Positions 55,540 to 64,000 of a stretch of 64,000 nt of DNA are shown here, in pieces. A program made the translations under genes and the position numbers. The notes under the pieces are model-generated. The model saw only the letters and a program-made list of their open reading frames with translations. It was not told where the DNA came from and searched no databases. Each line of letters starts with the position of its first letter. Within the stretch, counting starts at the first letter, position 1. The stretch comes from Molanna angustata (Eukaryota > Arthropoda > Insecta > Trichoptera > Molannidae): contig OY754977.1 in assembly GCA_963576475.1 (NCBI GenBank), forward strand, positions 10,419,089 to 10,483,088, written 5' to 3'.

Positions 55540-56035
55540 ACACAATTACGAGACGACACGCAGGAATTTTCTCATGACTCCAAAGACAAACACGACATTC
55601 GGACAAAGACATTACTATTATTTAGCTCCAAAAATTTTTAATAAGATAAAAAGTGAAATAACGGACATACAGTTGATGAATAATTTGAAACACAAGAAAA
55701 CATTAGAAACATGGATTAGAAACAAGGGCATTATATACTGCGGAAACATGATCAAGCTACAATAGTTTATATTTTTATTTTAAAATAGGTAGGTATATTT
55801 TATAACAAGTTTTAGTTAAATACAAGTTTAATATTTTTTCTGTCAGATGTAACGCAAAAAAAAATCTGCCACCTCGGTACAGGCTCAGCCTAGTGAGGTG
55901 GTGTATACCAAAAAATACTATAAAAAAATGTTTCATATAACTTATTTAAATTGTACTTTTTTTTTTAATATTTTTATTGTTTGTATATTGTTATATTTTG
56001 TTTGGTTTCAATAATAAAAAAAATAAAAAAAATAT
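55540..56035 (+). mobile_element. Jockey/CR1-like non-LTR C-terminus with 3' UTR
   Basis: The frame ending at 55765 reads TRNFLMTPKTNTTFGQRHYY YLAPKIFNKIKSEITDIQ and KHKKTLETWIRNKGIIYC. 'P.iFNki..ei........fk..l..Wi' is the generic end of CR1/Jockey ORF2. The 3' UTR contains GGCTCAGCCTAGTGAGGTGG and ends in AATAAAAAAAATAAAAAAAA near 56030. Confidence 0.7.
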
Positions 56036-56749
56036 TCAATTGTTTTGTTGACGAATAATTAGTTTTGTGAAGGAAACTATCATTTAATCTCACAATTTAG
56101 AAAAAATTCCACTGTTATCAAAAATATTGAAACAATTTGCTTGATTCTGCAAATATTATGCTGTCGTCTTTTAAAAATATTTATAAAAAAATGTGCTATT
56201 ACAAATACATAAAGACATAGGAAGGTCGCACCATGCCTTTGAACGAGTGGCGAGTGATAGACAAAATATAGTGGGTCAATATTGTGTACGCCGTAAACAC
56301 ATACAAATTTTGCACAGTAAAAAATGAAGCTTTCTTTGTTTGTGAAGCTTGTTAATAAATTGTCACATGACAAAAAATACCAGCATCAACATAGGTAAAT
56401 GACATAGACGAAAATTGTGCTTAACTCAAAACATGTATAATTTTAATTTACAAAACTGTTTATTGTAGTGTTTTGATGCAACGCAGTAAAAATATTAGCG
56501 TACACTGAAAAAAAATTCATACATACATATATGTATGAAATTAAATATGTCTTATGTTGTGGTAGTGTGCTTTCCTTTTGTTTTTATTTTATATTTTATT
56601 ATTATTGATAGGTAAAATGTCTTTTTTGGGTGTTCATATAGTCGTCCGATGTTGATTATTATTTTTTTTATTTATGTTTATACTAGATGTAAGAAATTGT
56701 ATTTTTTTATATCTAAATAAAATATATATACAATACAATATATACAATC
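56036..56749. other. No gene seen
   Basis: A TIR-like TACACTGAAAAAAAATTCAT lies at 56502 beside a small palindrome TTCATACATACATATATGTATGAA (about 56517-56540). A 97-codon minus ORF is not recognisable. Confidence 0.4.
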
Positions 56750-56945
56750 ACGCCATGTCCCTCGCGGGGTAGGCAGAGAGAACCGAACGCCACTTATTTC
56801 TATCTTGACATACATTCATCGCCTCGTTGAAATTCATACATCGTCTTATAAATGTTCGTCTGTTATTCATGCTTCTGACATTTCCGTCTTTCAAAATACC
56901 GTTCACATGGACGCGCCATCTCTTCCTTGGGCGGCCCCGACCTTC
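56750..56945 (-). mobile_element. Non-LTR family F, copy 5, minus strand
   Basis: The plus strand shows CACGCCATGTCCCTCGCGGG, GTAGGCAGAGAGAACC, CATACATCGTCTTATAAATG and TCTTCCTTGGGCGGCCCCGA, the complement of the family F 3' end (GRGRPRK... to ...CGGTTCTCTCTGCCTACC). Breaks off at the GRP motif. Confidence 0.85.
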
Positions 56946-56959
56946 ATGAAAAAAATTTC

Positions 56960-57106
56960 ATGTTAAAATAAACCGAATTATAGTGACTACAAAACATTTG
57001 GCTTTGTGCAATCAAATGTTTTGTGCACATAGCCAAACAGTAGATTCATATATAGATAAACCTTTATTACTGATAGTTCGGTTGTCATAATATTTTTTTC
57101 AGTGTA
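56960..57106. mobile_element. MITE copy (same family as 54233-54426), inverted core
   Basis: ACCGAATTATAGTGACTACA near 56971 and TAGTTCGGTTGTCATAATAT then TTTTTTTCAGTGTAC at 57074-57106 are the two inverted ends. The core CATAGCCAAACAGTA is the complement of 54829-54842. Confidence 0.65.
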
Positions 57107-57375
57107 CATAAAAACATCACTAGTATAATAGGATTAAAGAATTTAGACAGTGTAACGATCGCAAGTGGCTTTAATAGAGGTATATGCGACAGTAATAAAG
57201 AAGAGTTGGAACGATCAAACCTTCCGATTACAATAAAATGTTATTGGGGAATATTTCAGGATCATATCCACTTACGACATAATAATCGCCCGGTAACAGT
57301 GAGAAGAAGACGAGAAAGTAATAGGCAGCCTCGCCTAATGTTCGCAGCTCAATAAGTAGGTACAACCCGAAAATC
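57107..57375. other. No gene seen
   Basis: A short stretch with no ORF or repeat of note. Confidence 0.4.
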
Positions 57376-58022
57376 CACAGGGTGACATATTAGGTATGTA
57401 ATTGTGTCATTACCTTCAAAATGTCAAATATCTCGCACAGGGTGATATATATTATGTAATTGTGTCATTACCTTCAAAATGTAAAATATTTCGCACAGGG
57501 TGATATATTATGTAATTGTGTCATTACCTTCAAAATGTCAAATATCTCGCACAGGGTGATATATTATGTAATTGTGTCATTACCTAAGATTATATATGAT
57601 ACAGATACCTAGTCAGCGCAATGAATGTATGCCAACTAAAACTACGCTGAAACAGAAGAATTTCAGTCGCCCGGCTGTATACGTACACCTTCCGATACGC
57701 ACACTTACATAATACGTAGACCAACCGATCTACCGCCTCACACACACATGTAAAAAAAAACTTGGCATACATTTGAATTCGAAATTTGTACTACACGCGG
57801 CTTCTGTACCTTATAATTCTATGGTCATTACCTTCAAAATGTCAAATATCTCGCACAGGGTGATATATAATGTAATTGTGTCATTACCTTGAAAATGTCA
57901 AATATCTCGCACAGGGTGATATATTATGTAATTGTGTCATTACCTTCAAAATGTCAAATATCTCGCACAGGGTGATATATTATGTAATAGCGTCATTACC
58001 TTCAAAATGTCAAATATTTCGC
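57376..58022 (+). repeat. Minisatellite of about 56-bp units, about eight copies, split by an insertion
   Basis: Unit: CACAGGGTGATATATTATGT, AATTGTGTCATTACCTTCAA, AATGTCAAATATCTCG. Copies occupy 57376-57584 and 57825-58022 and differ by only a few bases each. The 240-bp interruption (57585-57824) holds an unrelated small inverted-repeat segment. Confidence 0.93.
57623..57775. repeat. Small inverted-repeat segment inserted in the minisatellite
   Basis: AATGTATGCCAA (about 57624) and TTGGCATACATT (about 57763) are inverted. The rest of the arms pair poorly. Possibly a small MITE; no target duplication is evident. Confidence 0.5.
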
Positions 58023-58149
58023 TCGTTCTCGAAATATTATTTTCGATATGCGGAAAATTAAATCAAATATTAAGAGAACGCAGTGAATGGAGCACTTAGA
58101 CCAGTTATAAATGCTCGCAACACATTAAAGGAAGCCACAATTGCCAAGT

Positions 58150-58592
58150 CATAGCGCAATCGTAGAGCTAACCCTGACGTATGCAAGTGAAACCTGGACA
58201 TGGCAGAAGTAGCACGAAAGCAGAATAAATGCAGTTGAAATGAGATCGTTAAGAATAATTGTAATATAACGATATATGGTGGAAAAAATAATGACACAAA
58301 AAAATGTTAGATGAAGAGAAATGGAATAAATAGAATGAAAGTTGACACATAGAGATAGTTTGGTAAAATATATAAAGCTGACAGGAATGGAATAAGAGGT
58401 TGGGGGCGCCCAACAAAATTATTGCACGACTATGTGAACGATATTCTGAAAGACAGAATAACAGATGAAAGTGCATGAGAAAAAGCATGAATGTTGACGA
58501 GGCGAAGATTAGAAAAATGTGGAGTTGTCTTCTCTCTGCCTACCCCGTGAGGGACATGGCGTGATGGTACCTATTTATGTATGTATGTATAT
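58150..58592 (+). mobile_element. Non-LTR family F, copy 6, badly decayed
   Basis: GCGCAATCGTAGAGCTAACC (HNAIVELTLTYASETWTWQK in translation), AATGCAGTTGAAATGAGATC and the 3' end CCTACCCCGTGAGGGACATG GCGTGATGGTACC are recognisable. Deletions remove the LRWFGHLERM part. The tail is TATGTATGTATG at about 58578-58590. Confidence 0.8.
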
Positions 58593-58941
58593 TGTATATA
58601 TGGGTGATTCTCATATAAGAGGCAAATCGTTGTATGGAGAAGCGGCACAAGATTTTTTTTGAAATTTTATTTTTTCTTAGTACATTTCTATCTAGGCACC
58701 TATTTTGTATATATCTGTAACACGGCCAGTCATTAAGTCTTTTTTTTTTCATTTTAAAAACGACCAGGGAAGATACTGCATCCAGGGGAGAGACATAACA
58801 TATAGGGTAGGGGAAATTATCAACTGGGGAAAGACATTATGTGCAATGTTGGTAACAATATCAACTGGACTGGACAGTCATGAGTGTTGATTTATTATAA
58901 GAGAAACACTGATATCTTTTATAAAGTATTTTTTTTTATTA

Positions 58942-59415
58942 TTATGAATAAGACATTACAAATTTTAGTCTCATATTAATCACTATAATTATGATTTGTC
59001 CTGTATCGTCACAAATTTTGCAGAAGTTCACTTGAACTTTGTCTTCTTCTTCAACACCAGTGTACATTGGAACGTTACGATATTCTGTTTCTATGTGTAA
59101 AATTCTAACCAACACAAAATCGCCATTTTTCAGAAATCTTTTCCCAGATGTTGAGGCTAAAGGTTGTTGTTCATCTTCATGTAATGCACCAGAAGCCTGC
59201 GGTATATATTGGGACTCTACAATTCGGCTAGTCATTATTGACACCAGTGTTTTATCGTCAGAATCAGATATTGACCCAAATACATCCTCAACATCAAGTA
59301 GAGGTTTTGGATTAATGGCTGGATAATCCTCACTTCCTAATATAAAATGACTGAAATCTTCCAGATCGCAGAAGCAGCTTAAAGCCTTCATCACTAGGTG
59401 ATTAAGACGAAACAC
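58942..59415 (-). CDS. 157-codon ORF inside the TIR transposon: probable transposase C-terminal exon
   Basis: The minus-strand frame is open from 59415 (a GTG codon; the first ATG is nine codons in) to 58942. Residues 2-20 read FRLNHLVMKALSCFCDLED. A 'h.v....ik.lSCFC' block follows the HGKG..DG block in a group of transposon-derived proteins I recall from aphids, hydra and fish. The rest is acidic and Ser-rich, with EEDKVQVNFCKI near the end. A good splice acceptor (CCTTTACAG then GTCCACC) lies just upstream at 59427-59435, so this is likely a final exon rather than a free gene. No complete catalytic domain is present in the element. Confidence 0.45.
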   Translation of the reverse strand: MFRLNHLVMKALSCFCDLEDFSHFILGSEDYPAINPKPLLDVEDVFGSISDSDDKTLVSIMTSRIVESQYIPQASGALHEDEQQPLASTSGKRFLKNGDFVLVRILHIETEYRNVPMYTGVEEEDKVQVNFCKICDDTGQIIIIVINMRLKFVMSYS

Positions 59416-59461
59416 ACTTGGTGGACCTGTAAAGGATTTTTAGATTTGCTGCTGATCCAAG

Positions 59462-59662
59462 TTATGATTCTTTGATTAAGATTTCAACATCATCAATGGT
59501 CAAAACTTTGATGTTTGGGCAACTTTTCTGAAGAGCACTGGTCAAGTCTTCCAACGATGAAATATCAGTGCCACTAGCAACTAATCTGTCTGCAGTCCTT
59601 TTGCATGTTGTACCCACTCCATCGGGAGCTCCCTTGCTGTGGCCAGCTTCGTGGTAATTCCA
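59462..59662 (-). pseudogene. Transposase-like exon fragment with HxKGAPDG motif
   Basis: Minus-strand translation gives WNYHEAGHSKGAPDGVGTTC, KRTADRLVASGTDISSLEDL, then LQKSCPNIKVL and ends IDDVEILIKES with TAA at 59462-59464. 'W.y.EaGHgKGapDGvGgt.KR.aD' is a recurrent block in DDE-type transposon proteins. The upstream part that would hold the SDG...SQFK block is absent or too decayed to see. It sits 47 bases upstream (in transcript sense) of the SCFC exon, in an order that agrees with the family. Confidence 0.55.
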
Positions 59663-60617
59663 CGTAAAGTTTTAAAGTTTTGAAATATTGTGTGTACATT
59701 ATATATGTACATACAATATTTCTATTGTATTGCAATACTTGCATTATGAAAATAAATAATAAATTAATTTAAGTAAGCCATAACTTAAGCCATATTATAT
59801 TCTAAACTGATGTGTTTGTCTTTACCCTGGACGCTTGTCTCTACCCTGGCGTCTTAAAAAGCAGGGGAAAGATGGCAGGGGAGGGATTTTTTCATTGAAA
59901 AACCAAGATAAGTTTATAAATATAAATCGTACAACAATAACAAAGAAACACGTTAAAATAAACACATATTCCAGTAAATATTTGTAATAAGCTACGTATT
60001 TACATAAATAATTACAAAATTGAACTCAACAGAGTAGAGACAGGATTCACCGTAACAAAACCACGCGACACAGTGTCAAAACCGAACTGAACGTCTATAA
60101 GATCGCCCGGATGGCTCACTCAACACTAGTCACTAACTTCATACGAATTCCGTGACATTGAAAGGTTCGAATTCGTAACAACCAAATAATAATTTAATAT
60201 TTTGAAGGATTATAAAAACCCAGGGGAGGGGATGCAAAATCCGAGGGACAAAATCTGTTATGATTTTTTTAATTGAAAAATACAATGTTTGATAATTTTA
60301 ATAATTGGAATACGTTTATTAATTATTCTGGTTCATTTAATTAAAGGCAATATACTTTTTTAATATATTTAGATGTGTTAAAAGTTGTTGAGCAATTGCA
60401 AATCCGGTTAAGGGACAGGCCAGGGTAGGGATATTTTGCGTGTTTAAGATGCAATTATAACTAAACTAAGTAAACTACAGTAATGATAATGAGTGACCCA
60501 TAAACTACCCGTTTTGTTTTACTAGAATAATATGCTATTTGTAACATATATTAAAAAAATGGGTGTTTTTTTAATCGAGACACCGAAATGACCTCTTATA
60601 TGAGAATCACCCATATG

Positions 60618-61335
60618 TCATCATCATCATTGGTGCTACAGCCCACTGTGAGCCTTGGCCTCCTCCAGAATTTTTCGCCATTTAGATCGGTCCATCGCCT
60701 GCACTCTCCAGTTTGCCACGCCAATCCTCTTTAGATCCTCCTGTATGCCGTCCATCCACCGCAGCTTGGGTCTCCCCACACCACGTCTCCCCTCCGGTCG
60801 TGTGTCGAGAATCTTCTTTGGGATTCGGCCTTCCTCCATTCGCTGAACGTGCCCTAACCATTGAAGCCGATGTATTTTAATATATTTTACTATGTAAGGA
60901 TCACTGTAAAGGTTCTCCAGCTCATGGTTGTACCTTATCCTCCATATTCCACTCTCATAAAGAGGCCCAAAATTTTTTCTCAAAACCTTCCGTTCAAAAA
61001 CCAACAGCGCTTTTTCATCCTTCCTATTAAGAACCCAGCATTCAGCACCATATACAAGTACTGGTCGCAGCAATGTTTTATACAATAACAACTTAGTATT
61101 TCGTGTCAACAATCGGGACTTGAGATGTCGGTGAAAACCGAAATAGCATTTATTTGCCACAGCTATTCGTGTTTTAATCTCGACACGTATATCGTTGTTA
61201 CTGGTTATTATTGAACCTAAGTACTGGAACGACCCCACAGTTTCAATGGTATGATTACCAGCACTAATCAGAGTTTCTTGGGCATTTCTATGGTTGGACA
61301 TTTGTATGTATATATGTACGAAAGCAAATAGTATA
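60618..61335 (-). mobile_element. RTE-like non-LTR retrotransposon C-terminus, minus strand
   Basis: A minus-strand ORF stops at 60636 and is recognisable from about 61310: TVGSFQYLGSIITSNNDIRV, EIKTRIAVANKCYFGFHRHL, LYKTLLRPVLVYGAECWVLN, LLVFERKVLRKNFGPLYESG, IHRLQWLGHVQRMEEGRIPK and EGRRGVGRPKLRWMDGIQED. This is the classical end of RTE/BovB-like ORFs in insects ('YLGS.it......eI..RI..a.......', 'lYktlirPvltYg.E.W', 'GRPk.RW.dgv..D'). Undisrupted for over 220 codons, so relatively young. The 3' tail is (ATG)n, seen as CATCATCATCAT at 60619-60631. Codons upstream of about 61320 do not resemble RT and are probably flank. Confidence 0.93.
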
Positions 61336-61490
61336 AGACCCCGCGATTCTACACGTAAGTCATTTTGTATAGTGACACCAAAATTTAAAAAATTATGCCG
61401 ATTTATTTCTGTAAAATACCACAGCCAGCAACAACGATCGGGTAATATGGACCCTGAGTAGTGGGGGCTTTCGGATATAACAGCCTTCAA

Positions 61491-61670
61491 AGTGTTGAAA
61501 AATGCTATTTTATCACGTCAGCTTGAAACGTTATAGTATAAAGCGTGATTTTTGTTTTATGTATAATAGGGAAGACTATTGGAAATCATGTCTTCCGTTG
61601 ACAGACACATTGCTTGGTAGAAACTCCCGACAGACACCTTAAAATTTTAATAAACTGTATAAAAATTTAG
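61491..61670. other. No gene seen
   Basis: Short unremarkable spacer. Confidence 0.4.
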
Positions 61671-61760
61671 ATGGGTGGTGGCAGAGCGGTTAGCGCGCTG
61701 GGTTAGTAATACAAGTGTCGTGAGTTCGAATTCTTTCATAACCGATTTCGTTCACTTAGT
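61671..61760 (+). mobile_element. tRNA-derived SINE family 3, better copy
   Basis: ATGGGTGGTGGCAGAGCGGT then TAGCGCGCTGGGTTAGTAAT holds an A box (TGGCAGAGCGG, 61679-61689) and GAGTTCGAATTC (61722-61733) a B box. ACCGATTTCGTTCAC follows. The head resembles a tRNA-Leu or -Ser type. No cloverleaf closes, so it is not called as a tRNA gene. Confidence 0.65.
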
Positions 61761-61822
61761 TTAAGGAATGTATGAGAATATAAAATTCCATTTAAAAAAA
61801 AATAAGATTCTTTAAAGGTGTA

Positions 61823-62405
61823 ATGTTTGCTAACACAAGATACGCGTATTTTCTTGAAACTATGTCGGAGTATTTCGTCGATAGAGTACATGCTTCGGAT
61901 TGTATAAGAGCCACTCGTCGATTTAATGTGATACTTAATATACCAAAAAAAAGAACGGCCTACGCACAAAACCACTATACATATCTTGGCGTTAAGTGGT
62001 TTAACGAACTGTTGCCTGAGCAGAGCATACGGATATTATCGATCTAAAGAAATTTTATGTAGATATAAAGAGGGTTTGTGTATAAAAACTGGTTTTATTT
62101 ATTCATTGTTGTTATATATGTAGGTACTTATTATGCACTTATTTTATTAATCATAATTGATATTTAAATATATATGTATATATATGTCTATTTTTAAATA
62201 TGTTTTTGTTACTATGATTATTTTGTTACTTTGCTTTTGTTCTATGTATATTATGTAAATAGTTGCAACTCCCTTCAAAGCACGAGTATATCTCTTTTTG
62301 AAGGAAGTCATATTATAAAGTGTATTAATTTCTTTTTTGCTATGTATTTTTTTTATGTAAAATATGTCTTTTTGTAATAAATAAATAAATAAAATAAATA
62401 AATAA
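61823..62405 (+). mobile_element. Non-LTR C-terminus with 3' UTR and (AAAT)n tail
   Basis: ORF 61823-62047 reads FANTRYAYFLETMSEYFVDR, RATRRFNVILNIPKKRTAYA and HYTYLGVKWFNELLPEQSIR. '..G.k.FN.Lp..ir' is the generic end of CR1/Jockey-type ORF2. The 3' UTR of about 330 bp carries CTCCCTTCAAAGCACGAGTA and a T-rich stretch, and ends AATAAATAAATAAAATAAAT at about 62378-62405. Confidence 0.65.
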
Positions 62406-62500
62406 ATGTTAAGAGAAATGAATACTCTGGAACAAATCGACAGTTAAAAAAACTTAATATTAAAATAATTTTATTAATGAGAAGTTTATTAAAGAATATT

Positions 62501-62556
62501 TTTCATGCAAATCATGCTTCTTTGGGCTGGACACACTGCAAGTTGGTAGAAGTTGA
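62501..62556 (+). mobile_element. SINE family 1 body fragment
   Basis: CATGCTTCTTTGGGCTGGAC ACACTGCAAGTTGGTAGAA parallels TTGCTTCTCTGGGCTGGAAA CACTGGTAAGTTGGAATAAA in the SINE at 17709. Head and tail are lost. Confidence 0.6.
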
Positions 62557-63009
62557 TATTTGGTTAAAATTGATGTTTATTTTACAAATATTTCATAACA
62601 TGCCAATGTGTTGCCTCATATTAAAAATAGTGGAATCCACTAAAAAGCTAGCCAAGGGTTAACCGTCACTTTTCAGTAGGAACGACGGAAATCCATGAAC
62701 CAGCAGATATACATATCACATAATATGAAAGCAGACAGAGAATACGTTGAACAAAGAACAAATTGCCTCTTCTTTCTAACCCTGGTATGAAAGAACTAGA
62801 GGAAAAAATTACTTCCTGATGCAGAGGGCTCAACTCCAGTAGCAAGAATTATGACAACATGACATGTAAGGATACATTACTTTATGTAGGTTCTATGAAT
62901 GCGATACAAGTACACAAGAAAGAAGGCAGTAGCTTTAAAGACAGGGGTCGTATCTAAAAATCTTGGGAATAAAATAAATATTAAAGATAGGAATATAAGA
63001 AGATTAAAA
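62557..63009. other. No gene seen
   Basis: No feature recognised. Confidence 0.4.
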
Positions 63010-63120
63010 ATTAAACTAGTTCCATGTAACATCATATGATATCCAACTGTCAATGGCGATGGTTTGTATAGTTGAAAAATACTACCATCCCTTAAATAAA
63101 AATTATCCAACTATCGATTT
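63010..63120 (+). mobile_element. MITE-like repeat (ACTAGT...CACATGAG family), partial
   Basis: AAACTAGTTCCATGTAACAT, CATATGATATCCAACTGTCA and ATGGCGATGGTTTGTATAGT match 46398-46460. Breaks off near 63080-63120. Confidence 0.65.
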
Positions 63121-63775
63121 ATCTAAGATTATTTATTTCTCTTAACGTATCAACAAAGTATCAAACCAAGATACGCGAGATTTGTATGGGCAGGTCTACA
63201 TTTTTCGTGCTTTTTTAACTTTGAGTAAAAAAAAACACCAACTTAGAGAATGCTTCGCAGCATATATGTTCTAAATATATGGATTAACTCAGAATTCGGA
63301 GTAGATTATTTAGTGTATCTGTGTGCCCACCTTGTAACTTTTGATCCGCTCAATGCACAGCGCCTCAAATTTCAGAATTTTAAAGTTTTGTTTCAGTCAA
63401 CTTTTGATTTTTTACATTATTTTTAAATATATCTAAAAACCACATAAGACAGAACACTGAAAATTTGAACATTTGATAGCACACACATTTTTTTTTAAAA
63501 ATCCCAGAGTTCCTCAAACATTTTTTATTAAGAAAAACAATTTATTTATGATACATTTATGTGTTTAACTGCCTATATTTCCATTTTTTGAAAATATCGA
63601 AAAACGCTGAATATCCCAACTAGATAATTAATTTTTTTATGAAAAATATGGACATTTTAGAAGTACTACTTACTCAATTTTTTTTTTGCCAATTTTTGTA
63701 AAAAAATGAATTATGTGACGACATCGTTTCATACGATTTGCATGGCAGTATACATAACACAATATCTACAGGGAC
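63121..63775. other. No gene seen
   Basis: A+T-rich with homopolymer runs; nothing recognised. Confidence 0.4.
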
Positions 63776-64000
63776 TCTCGATAGTTTGATACTTAATCTC
63801 CAAACATAAATACAAACCATCAAGCTGTTTTATATTCTGGGAAAAAAGAAGTGACCTCCATACTATCATATACATGTTTTGTAAAGAAAACAAAATATTT
63901 TAAAATATTCAGTAATTTATATGTTTATACATTGGAACGTATTCTTCAATTATACATACTATCGCCATGGGACAGTTGGATCTCAGGTGTTACATGCGAC
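63776..64000 (-). mobile_element. MITE-like repeat (ACTAGT...CACATGAG family), minus strand, cut by the window end
   Basis: CATCAAGCTGTTTTATATTC, GTGACCTCCATACTATCATA and CTATCGCCATGGGACAGTTG GATCTCAGGTGTTACATGCG match 46600-46745 in the same orientation, i.e. the reverse of the start of the element. Confidence 0.75.

Larger units (their letters stand above)
58598..60616. mobile_element. TIR DNA transposon, 2,019 bp, with transposase remnants
   Basis: The first 25 bases (ATATGGGTGATTCTCATATA + AGAGG) are the exact complement of the last 25 (ending at 60616). Inside, the minus strand holds two coding remnants (59462-59662 and 58942-59415). The segments between have no ORF. It lies between the 3' tail of family F copy 6 and the 3' tail of the LINE at 60618. 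No convincing target duplication was seen (ATAT/GTAT context). Confidence 0.85.

Noticed and set aside
57376..58022. CRISPR-like array
   Set aside because: The units are contiguous and nearly identical throughout with no variable spacers, in eukaryotic DNA; it is a minisatellite.
60655..61088. Plus-strand ORFs
   Set aside because: Antisense shadows of the RTE-like ORF on the minus strand.
61671..61745. tRNA-Leu/Ser gene
   Set aside because: The 5' and 3' ends do not pair, and a related body sequence follows as at 48369; treated as a SINE.

Overview
This window reads as non-coding, repeat-dense nuclear DNA of an animal, most likely an arthropod and probably a moth or butterfly. It is very A+T-rich. 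It carries 3' ends of at least ten kinds of non-LTR retrotransposon, three or four kinds of tRNA-derived SINE, several palindromic MITE-like elements, long microsatellites, and short motifs such as TAGGTACCTA that are common in Lepidoptera. I found no complete, confidently recognisable host gene. The only host-exon candidate is a short ORF at 4068-4433 whose start resembles the first half of an insect ZAD zinc-finger domain, and that call is weak. The organism call is an inference; no species marker gene is present.

The most notable item is a complete, very young LTR retroelement at 7542-16091. Its two LTRs are 1,358 bp each and I found no difference between them by row-by-row reading. They start TG, end CA, and are flanked by a 4-bp duplication, ACAT. 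A tRNA-Lys-like primer site follows the left LTR. The 5.8-kb interior has no protease, reverse transcriptase, RNase H or full integrase. It has one intact 417-codon ORF (10928-12181): an N-terminal SAP-like/gag-like segment joined in frame to what looks like the C-terminal half of a Ty3/Gypsy-type integrase. This is best read as a non-autonomous deletion derivative mobilised in trans.

Layout. 1-7500: tandem repeats, non-LTR 3' ends (1559-2250, 3069-3450, 4722-5144, 6413-7040), a palindromic MITE (5622-5873) and a reversed SINE. 7542-16091: the LTR element. 16.1-24 kb: SINEs, two successive copies of one non-LTR C-terminus on the minus strand, a short GC-rich patch, and a 1.27-kb fold-back element with a SINE head in its loop. 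24-32 kb: non-LTR fragments, hairpins, a three-copy tandem repeat. 32-47 kb: two longer 5'-truncated non-LTR elements (32302-33340 minus; 42621-44388 plus), three long hairpin MITEs, a 237-bp AAAAT satellite. 47-58 kb: mostly featureless DNA with SINE and MITE copies and a 56-bp minisatellite. 58-62 kb: a 2.0-kb TIR DNA transposon (58598-60616) with transposase remnants, lying between the 3' tails of two convergent non-LTR elements. 62-64 kb: further LINE and MITE pieces.

The elements do not form a pathway, but some are linked. One SINE family carries a 3' end very like that of a non-LTR family in the same window, which suggests it is mobilised by that LINE. The LTR element must borrow enzymes from an autonomous relative. 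Clade names are from motif recognition only; no database search was possible.
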